Positions 42,573 to 50,920 of a stretch of DNA of 64,000 bases are shown here, in pieces. The translations under genes and the position numbers were made by a program. This DNA comes from WSZJ01 sp964590435 (GTDB taxonomy: Bacteria; Planctomycetota; MHYJ01; WSZJ01), in contig CAZPWT010000039.1 in NCBI GenBank assembly GCA_964590435.1, positions 114,011-178,010 on the forward strand, read 5' to 3'. Every line of letters begins with the position of its first letter. Within the stretch, counting starts at the first letter, position 1. The notes beneath the pieces were generated by a model. It was not told the origin of the DNA. It searched no databases and worked only from the letters and a program-made list of their open reading frames with translations.

Positions 42573-43910
42573 CTAGTGCACGGAGAGGCGGAGCACCCGG
42601 CGCGTCCGGCCGGTGACGCGCGCGTGGTCGGCGATCCGCCGCCCGACCAGCCAGACCACCGCGCCCTTCGCGTCGCGCACCACGAGCTCCTCCGCGCGGC
42701 GCGAGCGCGGCACGCCGAGATCCGTGAGGATGTCGGCGATCTTGCGCGATCCCGGCGCGCCGAGAGGGCGCATCCGTTCACCGGCCCGCGGCGGGCCGAC
42801 GAGAAGCGGCCCCGGGACGCGGGCCGCGTCGAGCGCTTCTTCGCCTTGCTGCTTCCGCGTCAGGAAGCCCGTGAGGTAATCGCGGCCCGCGCGCTCGACC
42901 GACGCCGACAGCCGCTTCCCCGAATTCGCGAGCGCGCATTCGCCGGGGATGTCCAGCCGGCCCTCGGCGTCCGGCTCGTGCGCGGGGCCGACCAGCCGCA
43001 CGACGCCCGCGCGCAGGTTCGCGAACCAGCCGCGGCCGAGCGCGGCGAGGCGGCGGGGAGGGGAGTCGAAGAGGCGGTCGAGGGCGGCGCGGTGGGCGGC
43101 GTTGAGCGGGCCGGCGCCCGGGGCGGCGAGGGAGACGACCGCGTGGCGCAGGGCGGCGGGCATCGCGGCGAGGCCGGCGGCGTCGAGCCCGCCCTCGCGG
43201 GCGACGCGCGGGAGCGCCGCGGCCGCCTCGCGGGCGATCCACGCATCGAGTTCGGCGAATTCCCGCGCGAGCGCCGCGAGGTGGCGTGCAGCCCCCGGAC
43301 GCGCAGCTTCGAGTGCGGGAAGCGCGTCGCGGCGGATGCGATTGCGCGCGAACCGCGGGTTCGCGTTGGAGGAGTCGGTGGCGAACGGAAGGCGCCGGCG
43401 GCGGAGGTAGGCAAGGACGTCGGCGCGGCGGAAGTCGAGAAGCGGGCGGACGAGCACAACCCCGGGGGCCAGCGGGCGAGCCGGCAGGATCCCTCGCAAT
43501 CCCCGCGGTCCCGCACCGCGCGCGGCCCGGTACAGAACCGTCTCCGCCTGGTCGTCGAGCGTGTGCCCCATCACGACCACCGGCGCCCCCGCCGCCGCCA
43601 GCGCCGCTTCGCGCTCGACGCGCGCCGACTCCTCGATCGAAGCGCGCTTCACGGCAACGGACACCGCGCGGAACGGCACGCCGAGGCGCTTCGCCGTCGC
43701 CGCCGCGCGGGCCTGGTCGCGGCGCGACTCTGCGCCGCGGAGGCCGTGATTGACGTGGAGCGCGGAGAGCGTGAACCGGCGGGTGGAGGCGAGGGCCGCA
43801 AGGAGCGCGGTGGAATCCGGGCCTCCCGAAAACGCCACGCAGACCGCGGTTCCGGGAGCGACGCCGAGGCTTTTCATCGCGCCGAGCACGGCGCGTTCGA
43901 ATCGGTCCAC
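42573..43910 (-). CDS. tilS: tRNA(Ile)-lysidine synthase
   Basis: The 445-residue protein has the PP-loop SGGPDSTALLAAL near the N-terminus, HVNHGLRGAESRRDQ, GHTLDDQAETVLYRAARG and RPLLDFRRADVLAYL, all typical of TilS, followed by the TilS C-terminal domains. It attaches lysine to C34 of tRNA-Ile(CAU), changing both its decoding and its charging; the gene is essential in most bacteria. It starts 2 nt after the Rrf2 gene stop and is likely cotranscribed with it and perhaps with the tRNA genes upstream. The C-terminal domain is shortish but complete (AEELVVRDAKGAVVWLVGRRI). Confidence 0.93.
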   Translation of the reverse strand: MDRFERAVLGAMKSLGVAPGTAVCVAFSGGPDSTALLAALASTRRFTLSALHVNHGLRGAESRRDQARAAATAKRLGVPFRAVSVAVKRASIEESARVEREAALAAAGAPVVVMGHTLDDQAETVLYRAARGAGPRGLRGILPARPLAPGVVLVRPLLDFRRADVLAYLRRRRLPFATDSSNANPRFARNRIRRDALPALEAARPGAARHLAALAREFAELDAWIAREAAAALPRVAREGGLDAAGLAAMPAALRHAVVSLAAPGAGPLNAAHRAALDRLFDSPPRRLAALGRGWFANLRAGVVRLVGPAHEPDAEGRLDIPGECALANSGKRLSASVERAGRDYLTGFLTRKQQGEEALDAARVPGPLLVGPPRAGERMRPLGAPGSRKIADILTDLGVPRSRRAEELVVRDAKGAVVWLVGRRIADHARVTGRTRRVLRLSVH

Positions 43911-43912
43911 GG

Positions 43913-44338
43913 CTACCGGATGGCGGTCGGGACTTCGACCGTGGTGAGCGCGCGGAGGGTCCAGCCGGCGAGGACCTGCTTGAAGGCGCCCTGGGCTGTG
44001 CTGAGGGCGCGCTGGAGGGAGCAGTTATGGTCGAGCATGCAGGCGGCGCCGGCGGCCTCGGGCTTGAGGCAGGGGTTGAAGAAGAGCTGTCCGTCGACGG
44101 ACTCCATGATTTCGAGGAGGGAGATGTCGTCGGGGGGGCGGGCGAGGGAGAAACCGCCGGCGAAGCCGCGGTGGGAGCGGACTAGGCGTGCGGTGACGAG
44201 GCGCTGGAGGATCTTGCGGAGGAAGGACTGGGGGATGCCCATTTTTTCCGAGATTTCGTCCACGTGGCACATGGACTCGCGGGAAGCGAGGTACTGCATG
44301 GCGCGGACGCCGTATTCGACGGCTCGGCTAAGCTGCAT
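43913..44338 (-). CDS. Rrf2-family transcriptional regulator, probable Fe-S sensor
   Basis: This 141-residue protein begins MQLSRAVEYGVRAMQYLASR and has the winged helix with ISEKMGIPQSFLRKILQRLV and RGFAGGFSLARPPDDISL. Three cysteines in the C-terminal part (PCLKP, AACML, HNCSL; spacing Cys-x9-Cys-x5-Cys) are where IscR and NsrR bind an Fe-S cluster, although the first gap is wider than in those proteins. It may sense iron-sulfur supply, nitric oxide or redox state. The start ATG 44338 gives the family's usual length. It sits between tRNA-Leu and tilS. Its targets cannot be read here; the nifS operon in this window is one candidate. Confidence 0.88.
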   Translation of the reverse strand: MQLSRAVEYGVRAMQYLASRESMCHVDEISEKMGIPQSFLRKILQRLVTARLVRSHRGFAGGFSLARPPDDISLLEIMESVDGQLFFNPCLKPEAAGAACMLDHNCSLQRALSTAQGAFKQVLAGWTLRALTTVEVPTAIR

Positions 44339-44374
44339 GCGCAGGATTCTACGCCAACCGTGGAAAGTTTTCCA

Positions 44375-44456
44375 TGCGGGAGGAGGGAGTCGAACCCTCA
44401 CCCCTTTCGGGACGGGCTTCTAAGACCCGCGCGTCTGCCAGTTCCGCCACCCCCGC
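44375..44456 (-). tRNA. tRNA-Leu (anticodon UAG)
   Basis: The 82-nt cloverleaf has the acceptor stem GCGGGGG/CTCCCGC with A73, a D arm with GGCGGAAC, an anticodon loop CTTAGAA, the long variable arm of a class II tRNA (GTCCCGAAAGGGGT) and a T arm GGGTTCGACTCCC. The CCA end is not encoded. A large inverted repeat begins at its 5' end. Confidence 0.95.
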
Positions 44457-44553
44457 ACGCGGAGGGACTCGCCCGGTTTTTCCTGCGAACGGGGGCGCGC
44501 ACCTGGCGCGCGCCGCCCGTGCACAGGAATAACCGGGCGAGTCCCTCCGCGTG
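44456..44553. repeat. 98-nt hairpin abutting tRNA-Leu
   Basis: The outer 23 bp pair perfectly (from 44456/44553 inward), then a few mismatches, then more pairing to a GC-rich centre. The left end touches the first base of tRNA-Leu. The arms carry GGAGGGACTCGCCCGG and its complement. Function unknown: it could be a mobile palindrome, a processing signal or a terminator, though no T-run follows. Confidence 0.85.
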
Positions 44554-44613
44554 GGAGGGCCACGGGAGCGTGGAGATCATATGCCGCCGCGCGCCTCCGC
44601 TGAAGCCGTTCCG

Positions 44614-44713
44614 CGCATTTCGGTTGGCGTGAAACGAGGACGGGCCTTGCTAGGGGGCGCGCAAGGTGCGCCCCCGGCAAGGCCCGTCCTCGTTTCACGC
44701 CAACTGAAATGCG
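44614..44713. repeat. 100-nt hairpin 3' of tRNA-Lys
   Basis: The outer 37 positions pair with a single G-T, then a 1-nt bulge leads to a GGGGGCGC/GCGCCCCC tip with a 7-nt loop. The right end lies 3 nt from the 3' end of tRNA-Lys. The outer arm carries GGCGTGAAACGAGGACGGGC. It has the size and plan of the other hairpin 60 nt away but an unrelated arm sequence. Confidence 0.85.
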
Positions 44714-44716
44714 AAA

Positions 44717-44789
44717 TGCGTCCTGAAGGATTCGAACCTTCGACCCAGTGATTAAGAATCACTTGCTCTACCGGCTGAGCTAAGGACGC
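44717..44789 (-). tRNA. tRNA-Lys (anticodon CUU)
   Basis: The 73-nt cloverleaf has the acceptor stem GCGTCCT/AGGACGC with A73, a D arm GCTCAGCCGGTAGAGC, an anticodon arm AGTGA-TTCTTAA-TCACT and a T arm GAAGG-TTCGAAT-CCTTC. The CCA end is not encoded. It is transcribed towards tRNA-Leu. Confidence 0.95.
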
Positions 44790-44908
44790 CAAAGGGGCGC
44801 GGAGATTAGCAGCCTGCCCGGGGACGGTCAAGCTGTCGCGGGCATTTCTCTTGATTACGGGGGAAGGGGTTTCGAGGATGCGGGAAACCCAGCGCCGGGA
44901 GGCTGAGC

Positions 44909-45340
44909 ATGGCCGGGGACAAGAAGGGCTCGTGGTGCCACATCGAAATTCCCGTGGCGTCGCCGAAGAACGCGAAGAAGTTCTACGGGGAGCTCTTCGG
45001 CTGGACGTTCCGCGACGTGCCGGAGCTGAACTACGTGATGTTCTCGGCGGGGGACGGGTCGATCGGCGGGGGACTGTGGAATCCGCCGGCGGGGATCCCG
45101 CGGCTGGTCACGAACTACATTTCCGTGGAAGACGTGGGAGCGATGGTCGCGCGCGTGCAGGCGCGAGGCGGGAAGCTGGTCAATCCGCGGACGGAGGTCC
45201 CGGGGCACGGCTGGTTCGCGCTGGTGGCCGACCCGGACGGAAACGTGATCGGGCTGTGGCAGAACGCGCCGAAACCGGCGGCCGCTTCCCCGAAGAAACG
45301 AGTCGCGAAGAAGAAGGCGGCGGTTCGGAAGCGGAAGTAG
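44909..45340 (+). CDS. VOC/glyoxalase-superfamily protein
   Basis: This 143-residue protein has one vicinal-oxygen-chelate domain: CHIEIPVASPKNAKKFYGELFGWTF at the start, NYISVEDVGAMVARVQARGGKL in the middle, and VPGHGWFALVADPDGNVIGLW at the end. A Lys-rich tail follows (KKRVAKKKAAVRKRK). Family members include glyoxalases, dioxygenases and drug-binding proteins; those like this one are often uncharacterised. ATG 44909 follows GGGAGG. It precedes the sensor kinase by 22 nt and may be in its transcript. The Lys-rich tail could bind nucleic acid or be nonspecific. Confidence 0.85.
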   Translation: MAGDKKGSWCHIEIPVASPKNAKKFYGELFGWTFRDVPELNYVMFSAGDGSIGGGLWNPPAGIPRLVTNYISVEDVGAMVARVQARGGKLVNPRTEVPGHGWFALVADPDGNVIGLWQNAPKPAAASPKKRVAKKKAAVRKRK

Positions 45341-45362
45341 CGGGCGCCGTTACACTGGCGCC

Positions 45363-46649
45363 ATGACCTTCGAAGTCACCGACCTGGACGCGCGCCTCCG
45401 CTGGCTTGTGCGGCTGCGGTGGATCGCGGTCGTGGCGGTGGTGGCGACGATCGCGACGGCGGCGGCGATCGGGCGGATCGAGCGCGCGCGGCCGCTGTAC
45501 GAGTGGACGGCGGTGCTGGCGGCGGCGAACGTCGCGTTCGGGATCCTGAACCGGCGGCGCGCGGCGCTCGAGGTGAGCGCGTCGCTCCAGGTGGTGACGG
45601 ACCTGATCGTCCTCACCTTCCTGATGCACTATTCGGGGGGAAGCGGCAACCCGTTCGCGTTTTTCTGCGTGTTCCACGTCATCATCGCTTCGATCCTGTT
45701 CACGCCGCGGTCGGCGTACCTGACGGCGGTGCTGGCGGCGGTGCTCTACGGGGGGCTGACGGCGGCGGATCTCGTGACGGTGCCGATCGCGTGCCCGCGC
45801 CACCCGATCCTGGGGCAGCCGAACGAGGTCACGACGTCGTTCGCGCTCGGGCGGCTCGGGGCTTTCACCGCGACGGTCGGCGCGGCGGCGTATTTCGGCT
45901 CGACGATCATGTCGGGGCTTCGCGCGAAGCAGGCGGAACTGGTGGAGAGCCGCGAGCGGCTGGCGCAGGCGGAGAAGCTGGCGGCGATCGGCCAGCTCGC
46001 GGCGGGCATCGCGCACGAGCTCAACACGCCGCTGGGGTCGATCCTCGTCGCCGCGGAGGTCACTCGCGAGGGGGCTGCGCCGGACAGCGAGGGCGCCCGG
46101 ATGCTGGCCGACATCGTCCGGGAGTCGAAGCGCTGCAAGGAGATCACGCGGTCGCTTCTCGATTTCTCCCGCAAGCGCGACCTGCGGCTGGAATCGACGG
46201 ACGCGGCGGAGGTGGTGAGGCAGGCGGTGGGGCTGGTGGCCCGGGAGGCCGGTGCGCGGGCGGCGTGCGTCGAGGTGGAATCGCCGGCGCAGCTGCCGAC
46301 GGTGCGGACGGACGCCGGCGCGTTCGCGCAGGTGCTGGTGAACGTCCTCAAGAACGCCCTGGATGCGGTCGAGGGTGCGCCGAAACCTCGCGTGATCGTG
46401 GTCGCCCGCCGCACCGAGTCCGGCGTCGAGATCCGCGTCGCCGACAACGGCCGCGGCATGTCGAAGGAGCACCTCGCCCGCGTCTTCGAGCCGTTCTTCA
46501 CGACCAAGGATCCCGGCAAGGGGACCGGTCTCGGCCTCTCGATCTCCTACGCGATCATGCAGGACCTCAAGGGGGAGATTGCCGTCGAGAGCGGGGAAGG
46601 GTCCGGGACGACCGTGACGCTGCGGCTGCCGTTCGGCGCCGCCGCCTGA
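45363..46649 (+). CDS. RegB/PrrB-like redox-sensing histidine kinase
   Basis: The 428-residue protein has six membrane helices in about 185 residues, a coiled-coil link, a HisKA domain with the phospho-His in AAGIAHELNTPLGSIL, and a HATPase domain (QVLVNVLKNALDAV, ADNGRGM, GKGTGLGLSISYAIM). The membrane part contains GGSGNPF, which fits the GGxxNPF quinone-binding motif of RegB/PrrB kinases. So it probably reads the quinone pool. The response regulator gene lies 37 nt downstream, and the quinol-oxidising bc complex genes follow it. Confidence 0.88.
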   Translation: MTFEVTDLDARLRWLVRLRWIAVVAVVATIATAAAIGRIERARPLYEWTAVLAAANVAFGILNRRRAALEVSASLQVVTDLIVLTFLMHYSGGSGNPFAFFCVFHVIIASILFTPRSAYLTAVLAAVLYGGLTAADLVTVPIACPRHPILGQPNEVTTSFALGRLGAFTATVGAAAYFGSTIMSGLRAKQAELVESRERLAQAEKLAAIGQLAAGIAHELNTPLGSILVAAEVTREGAAPDSEGARMLADIVRESKRCKEITRSLLDFSRKRDLRLESTDAAEVVRQAVGLVAREAGARAACVEVESPAQLPTVRTDAGAFAQVLVNVLKNALDAVEGAPKPRVIVVARRTESGVEIRVADNGRGMSKEHLARVFEPFFTTKDPGKGTGLGLSISYAIMQDLKGEIAVESGEGSGTTVTLRLPFGAAA

Positions 46650-46686
46650 TGCGGGATCGGCGGTTTTCGCTTACCTTTGGGAGCGC

Positions 46687-48021
46687 ATGGGCCTCCGCGT
46701 CCTCCTGGTCGACGACGACGACACCTTCCGCCGGACCGTGTCCGCGGCGCTGTCGAAGCGCGGGCACGCCGTGGCGGCGGCGGCGGGCGGCGATGACGCA
46801 CTGCGTCAAATGGCCGGCGCCGAGTTCGACGTCGCGTTCATCGACCTCAGGATGCCCGGGATGGACGGGCTCGAACTGCTGAAGCGGATGAAGGCCCTTC
46901 AGCCGGCGCTCGAGGTGATCCTGCTGACGGGGCACGGGTCGATACCGAACGCGATCGAGGCGATCAAGTCGGGGGCGTACCACTACCTGACGAAGCCGTG
47001 CGAGCTCGCCGAGATCGAGGCGTCGCTGCTCAAAGCCGCCGAACATCGCGAGCTCGCCGCCTCGAACCGGCACCTCGCCGACGCGCTCGCGCGCGAGTCG
47101 AACTACCAGGGGATCGTCGGCGCGTCGCGCCCGATCCGCGACCTGGTCGGGCTGATCCAGAAAGTGAAGGACTCGCCGACGCCCGTGCTCATCGAGGGCG
47201 AATCCGGCTCCGGCAAGGAGCTCGTCGCCCGCGCCCTGCACTTCGACTCCGCCCGCGGCCGCCACCCGTTCGTCGTCATCAACTGCGCCGGGCTCAAGGA
47301 GCAGCTCCTCGAGTCCGAGCTGTTCGGTCACGTCGAGGGCGCGTTCACCGGAGCCAGCAAATCGAAGGAAGGGCTCCTGGAGGTCGCGCACCAGGGGACG
47401 CTCTTCATCGACGAGATCGCCGACATGCCGCCGCCCGTCCAGGCGGCGCTTCTGCGCGTGATCGAGACGAAGGAGTTCCGGCCGGTCGGGTCGACGCGCG
47501 AGCGGCGGGTCGACGTGCGGATCGTGGCGGCGGCGAACCGCAATCTCGAGGAGGAAGTCGCGGCGACGCGGTTCCGCGCGGACCTGCTGTTCCGGCTGAA
47601 CGTCGTGCGCATCCGCGTCCCCGCGCTTCGCGAGCGGATGGCGGACCTGCCGCTCCTGGTCGAGCACTTCCTCGCGAAGAACCCGACGGCGCGGTCGCGC
47701 GGCGTGACGCAGGCGGCGCCCGAAGTGATGGCCCGGCTGATGGCGTACGACTGGCCGGGGAACGTGCGGGAGCTGTTCAACTCGCTGGAGCGCGCGGTCC
47801 TGCTGTCGCCGCCGGGGACGATCGACCCGGCCCTGCTCTCGGCGGCTCCTCGGCGCGCCGGCGCGACGACGGAGTCGCTGGAGGATGCGGAGAAGCGGCA
47901 CGTCGCGGGGTTGCTGGAGAAGGAGCGCGGAAACGTGACGCGCGTGGCCAAGGTGCTCGGGATCGACCGGCGGACGTTGCAGCGAAAGATGTCGAAGTGG
48001 GGTCTCCAGGGGAGCCTGTAG
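46687..48021 (+). CDS. NtrC-family sigma-54-dependent response regulator
   Basis: The 444-residue protein has a receiver domain (RVLLVDDDDTF, Asp53 in AFIDLRMPGMDG, YLTKPC), a AAA+ domain with Walker A GESGSGKE, the canonical sigma-54 loop GAFTGA, Walker B GTLFIDEIADM, and a Fis-type helix-turn-helix (VTRVAKVLGIDRRTLQRKMSKWG). It is the partner of the RegB-like kinase; in other bacteria RegB works with the small regulator RegA, so pairing with an NtrC-type regulator is unusual. Its likely targets are sigma-54 promoters of respiratory genes. Confidence 0.93.
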   Translation: MGLRVLLVDDDDTFRRTVSAALSKRGHAVAAAAGGDDALRQMAGAEFDVAFIDLRMPGMDGLELLKRMKALQPALEVILLTGHGSIPNAIEAIKSGAYHYLTKPCELAEIEASLLKAAEHRELAASNRHLADALARESNYQGIVGASRPIRDLVGLIQKVKDSPTPVLIEGESGSGKELVARALHFDSARGRHPFVVINCAGLKEQLLESELFGHVEGAFTGASKSKEGLLEVAHQGTLFIDEIADMPPPVQAALLRVIETKEFRPVGSTRERRVDVRIVAAANRNLEEEVAATRFRADLLFRLNVVRIRVPALRERMADLPLLVEHFLAKNPTARSRGVTQAAPEVMARLMAYDWPGNVRELFNSLERAVLLSPPGTIDPALLSAAPRRAGATTESLEDAEKRHVAGLLEKERGNVTRVAKVLGIDRRTLQRKMSKWGLQGSL

Positions 48022-48228
48022 GGGGGAGGCCCGCCCGCGGCATTCCGCCGCGGTCTGCGGCAGGGCGGGGGCCGCGCGCGCGGGCTCCATGGCCGCCGAT
48101 CCACGCAAACCCTTCCCAAGCGCGGGATTGGCGTGACCGAACATTACGGGAACATCGCTTGCTATTCAGGCGGCCTTTTCCCGATTTCGTTGACGAAACC
48201 CCCCGATTCCCAGAAACTTCCCCCCCGC

Positions 48229-49197
48229 ATGACGGATTCGCCAATCGCAACCCAGAGACCTCCCGAAGCGCCGCCGAACCTCATCGAGGGGCAGCAGCGG
48301 CTGACGTCGCTCGTGGGCCAGTTCTTCGTCATCCCGATGCTGATCGCGGTGACGGCGGTGGCGATCTTCGTCGGCGTGAAGATGATGACGGGGGAAGAGA
48401 AGGACCCGCTGCTGCTGGTGAACGAGATCCGACTGCAGCACGGGTCGGCGCGGTGGCAGGTCGCGTACGACCTGAATTCGCGGCTCGTGCGCGACCCTGA
48501 GGCGCGGAGCAACCCGCGGCTCGTCCCGGAAATCATGCGCGCGTTCAATGAGATCCAGCCGTCGCAGGACCAGGACGACATGCGGACGCGCACTTACCTC
48601 GTCACGATCCTCGGGACTCTTCGCAACCCCGCCGCGATCGCCGTCGTCGCCCCGGCCATGCAGGACCGCGACGGCTCCACCCAGGTCGCGGCGATCCAGG
48701 CTGCCGGCGCGCTCGGGGACCCGATCGTCCTTCCCGAACTCATTGCCTTCACCCTCGGCGAGGACGCGGGGCTGAAGAAGTCGGCGGTGTTCGCGCTGGG
48801 GCTGTTCAGCCCGAAGCGTCGCAAGGCGGAATCGCTTCCGGCGCTGGAGGAGGGGGTGGCGAAGGAAGCTCTTGCGGCGATCTACTCGGCGTACCGGTCC
48901 CCCGTGAACGACGTCCGGTGGAATGCGGCGCTGGCGCTGGCGCGGTGGGGGCAGGCTGAGAGCGCCGAGACGCTGAAGACGATGCTGGACAGGGGGTTCC
49001 TGGAGAAGGAAGTCAAGCCCGGGGACGTCTCGATTGCGCCCGGGATGATCGACGAGGTGATGGTGAACGCGATGAAGGGCGTGCTGGAGCTGAACGATGC
49101 GAGTTTCCGGCCGGTCCTGGAAAAGCTGAGGACATCGGATCGTTCGATCGAGGTCCGTCAGGCTGCGGGGACGGCGCTGGAAGCACTGGGGAAATAA
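48229..49197 (+). CDS. membrane-anchored HEAT-repeat protein of the bc operon
   Basis: This 322-residue protein has a short cytosolic N-terminus, one membrane helix (LVGQFFVIPMLIAVTAVAIFV, about residues 28-48) and HEAT-like helical repeats to the end (for example AAIAVVAPAMQDRDGSTQVAAI, VRWNAALALARWG, SIEVRQAAGTALEALG). There is no catalytic motif. ATG 48229 gives a sensible start, though no ribosome site is visible; GTG 48133 is the alternative. It is 16 nt ahead of the Rieske gene, so it is probably an assembly factor or accessory subunit of the bc complex. The 200 nt before it hold no gene and probably the operon's promoter. Confidence 0.8.
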   Translation: MTDSPIATQRPPEAPPNLIEGQQRLTSLVGQFFVIPMLIAVTAVAIFVGVKMMTGEEKDPLLLVNEIRLQHGSARWQVAYDLNSRLVRDPEARSNPRLVPEIMRAFNEIQPSQDQDDMRTRTYLVTILGTLRNPAAIAVVAPAMQDRDGSTQVAAIQAAGALGDPIVLPELIAFTLGEDAGLKKSAVFALGLFSPKRRKAESLPALEEGVAKEALAAIYSAYRSPVNDVRWNAALALARWGQAESAETLKTMLDRGFLEKEVKPGDVSIAPGMIDEVMVNAMKGVLELNDASFRPVLEKLRTSDRSIEVRQAAGTALEALGK

Positions 49198-49213
49198 CAA
49201 GCTGGAGGGACGG

Positions 49214-50059
49214 ATGGCGGACGAAGAAAAGAAGGACGATGCGAAGCCGGCGGCGGGGGCCCCGAAGCCCTCGGCCCCTCCGAAGGAAAAGGCCAGCCAG
49301 GCGGTCTCGCCGGAGCCTGGGCTGCCGGTGCTGCCCGCGAAGCCCGGGATGACTCCCGCGGCGGAAGCTGCCGTCGCGGCGGCGGCGCTGGCGGCGGGGA
49401 AGCCGATCGCCCCGGGCAGCCCGCAGTCGGCGACCACGGGCGTCGCGGGCGAACCGAAGCCGGTCTACGCGCGGATGACGCCGGCCGCGCCGGGCCCGGT
49501 GGCGGCGCCGAAGAAAGAAGCTCCCGCGAAGGAGGAAGAGGACCCGCGCAAGCGCCAGCTCGAACTGTCGCGCCGCAAGTTCCTCGGCCTCGTCTCCTGG
49601 TCCACGCTCGGCTGGGGCGCCTTCACCGGCGCTTCCGCGGCCGGCGGCGCCGTCACGGCGCGCTTCATGCTCCCCAACGTCCTCTACGAGCCGCCCGCGA
49701 CGGTCAAGGTCGGCTTCCCGGACGACTACCCGAAGGGGTACGTCGAGGAGAAGTACAAGGACACGAACGGCATCTGGGTCGTGCATGAGGGCGACAAGAT
49801 CTTCGCGCTGATCACGGTCTGCACGCACCTCGGGTGCACGCCGAACTGGCTCCCGAACGAGGGCAAGTTCAAGTGCCCCTGCCACGGGTCGGGTTTCCGC
49901 GCGACCGGTGTCAACTTCGAGGGCCCGGCGCCGCGCCCGCTGGAGCGCGCGGCGGTGAAGCTGCTGGACGACGGGCAGATCCTGGTCGACAAGTCGAAGA
50001 AGTTCCAGTTCGAGAAGGGGCAGTGGGACGATCCCGATTCCTACGTCACGGTTGTCTAG
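49214..50059 (+). CDS. Rieske iron-sulfur protein of the bc complex
   Basis: The 281-residue protein has the Rieske motifs CTHLGC (203-208) and CPCHGS (221-226) that bind the [2Fe-2S] cluster. It has a twin-arginine motif (SRRKFLG, Arg120-Arg121) with the following hydrophobic anchor. An Ala/Pro-rich, charged cytosolic extension of about 110 residues precedes this, far longer than in most Rieske proteins. It takes electrons from quinol and passes them to the cytochrome. Its gene order (Rieske, cytochrome b, subunit IV, multihaem c) matches bc complexes of anaerobic and planctomycete-type bacteria. ATG 49214 follows GGAGGG. Confidence 0.95.
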   Translation: MADEEKKDDAKPAAGAPKPSAPPKEKASQAVSPEPGLPVLPAKPGMTPAAEAAVAAAALAAGKPIAPGSPQSATTGVAGEPKPVYARMTPAAPGPVAAPKKEAPAKEEEDPRKRQLELSRRKFLGLVSWSTLGWGAFTGASAAGGAVTARFMLPNVLYEPPATVKVGFPDDYPKGYVEEKYKDTNGIWVVHEGDKIFALITVCTHLGCTPNWLPNEGKFKCPCHGSGFRATGVNFEGPAPRPLERAAVKLLDDGQILVDKSKKFQFEKGQWDDPDSYVTVV

Positions 50060-50077
50060 AAATAGAGGAGACCTGCA

Positions 50078-50914
50078 GTGGCTGAGGTGAAAGCGCCGGA
50101 ACCGCCGCCTGCGAGCAACCATCCCGACCCTGGGAAGAAGCCCGGGTTGCTCGACCAGCTGTGGACCGGCCAGATCTGGACCTCCATCTTCCGGCACGGC
50201 ATGCCCGACACGCCGCGCAACCGGACGCTGGCGATCATGTCGAACGTATTCCTGCACCTGCATCCGCCGAAGATCCGCAAGAGCGGCATCCGGATGAAGT
50301 ACACGTGGTGCATGGGCGGGCTCACGTTCTTCCTGTTCCTCGTGGAGACTGTGACGGGCGTGCTGCTGATGTTCTACTACCGCCCGACGGCCGAGTTCGC
50401 CTACGCCGACATCGTGTCGCTGCGCGAGGACATCCCGCTCGGGATCATGCGTGAAATCCACCGGTGGGGCGCCCACGCGATGGTCATTACCGTGTGGCTG
50501 CACATGATGCGCGTCTTCCTCACGGGCAGTTACAAGCCACCCCGGGAATTCAACTGGAACGTCGGCGTCATTCTGCTCGTGCTGACGCTCCTCCTCTCGT
50601 TCACCGGCTACCTGCTCCCCTGGGACCAGCTCGCGATGTGGGCGGTCACCGTCGGCACCAACATGGCACGCGCCACTCCCGTGGTCGGCCACGAGGGCCC
50701 CGGCGCCGCGTTGCTCAAGCTGGGCGACATCTCCCTCGTCCACGCCGGCGACGACGTCCGTTACGGCCTCCTCGCCGGGCGCTTCGTCGCGCCCGCCGCC
50801 CTCCTCCGGTTCTACGTCCTCCACTGCGTCGCGTTCCCGCTCGCCGCGGCTACGCTCATGGCCGTGCACTTCTGGCGCGTCCGCAAGGACGGCGGCATCT
50901 CGGGGCCCATGTAA
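50078..50914 (+). CDS. cytochrome b (N-terminal, b6-type) subunit
   Basis: The 278-residue protein has the four haem-ligating histidines in b6 spacing: His128 and His142 (13 between), His249 and His264 (14 between). A Cys (residue 78 in YTWCMGGLTFF) lies just where cytochrome b6 has the Cys that binds haem c(i)/c(n), and it is followed by the b6-like FYYRPTAEFAYADI. So a third, covalently bound haem is likely. GTG 50078 follows GGAG; residues 1-70 are a cytosolic extension. With the next gene it makes the split cytochrome b. Confidence 0.95.
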   Translation: MAEVKAPEPPPASNHPDPGKKPGLLDQLWTGQIWTSIFRHGMPDTPRNRTLAIMSNVFLHLHPPKIRKSGIRMKYTWCMGGLTFFLFLVETVTGVLLMFYYRPTAEFAYADIVSLREDIPLGIMREIHRWGAHAMVITVWLHMMRVFLTGSYKPPREFNWNVGVILLVLTLLLSFTGYLLPWDQLAMWAVTVGTNMARATPVVGHEGPGAALLKLGDISLVHAGDDVRYGLLAGRFVAPAALLRFYVLHCVAFPLAAATLMAVHFWRVRKDGGISGPM

Positions 50915-50920
50915 CCAACC

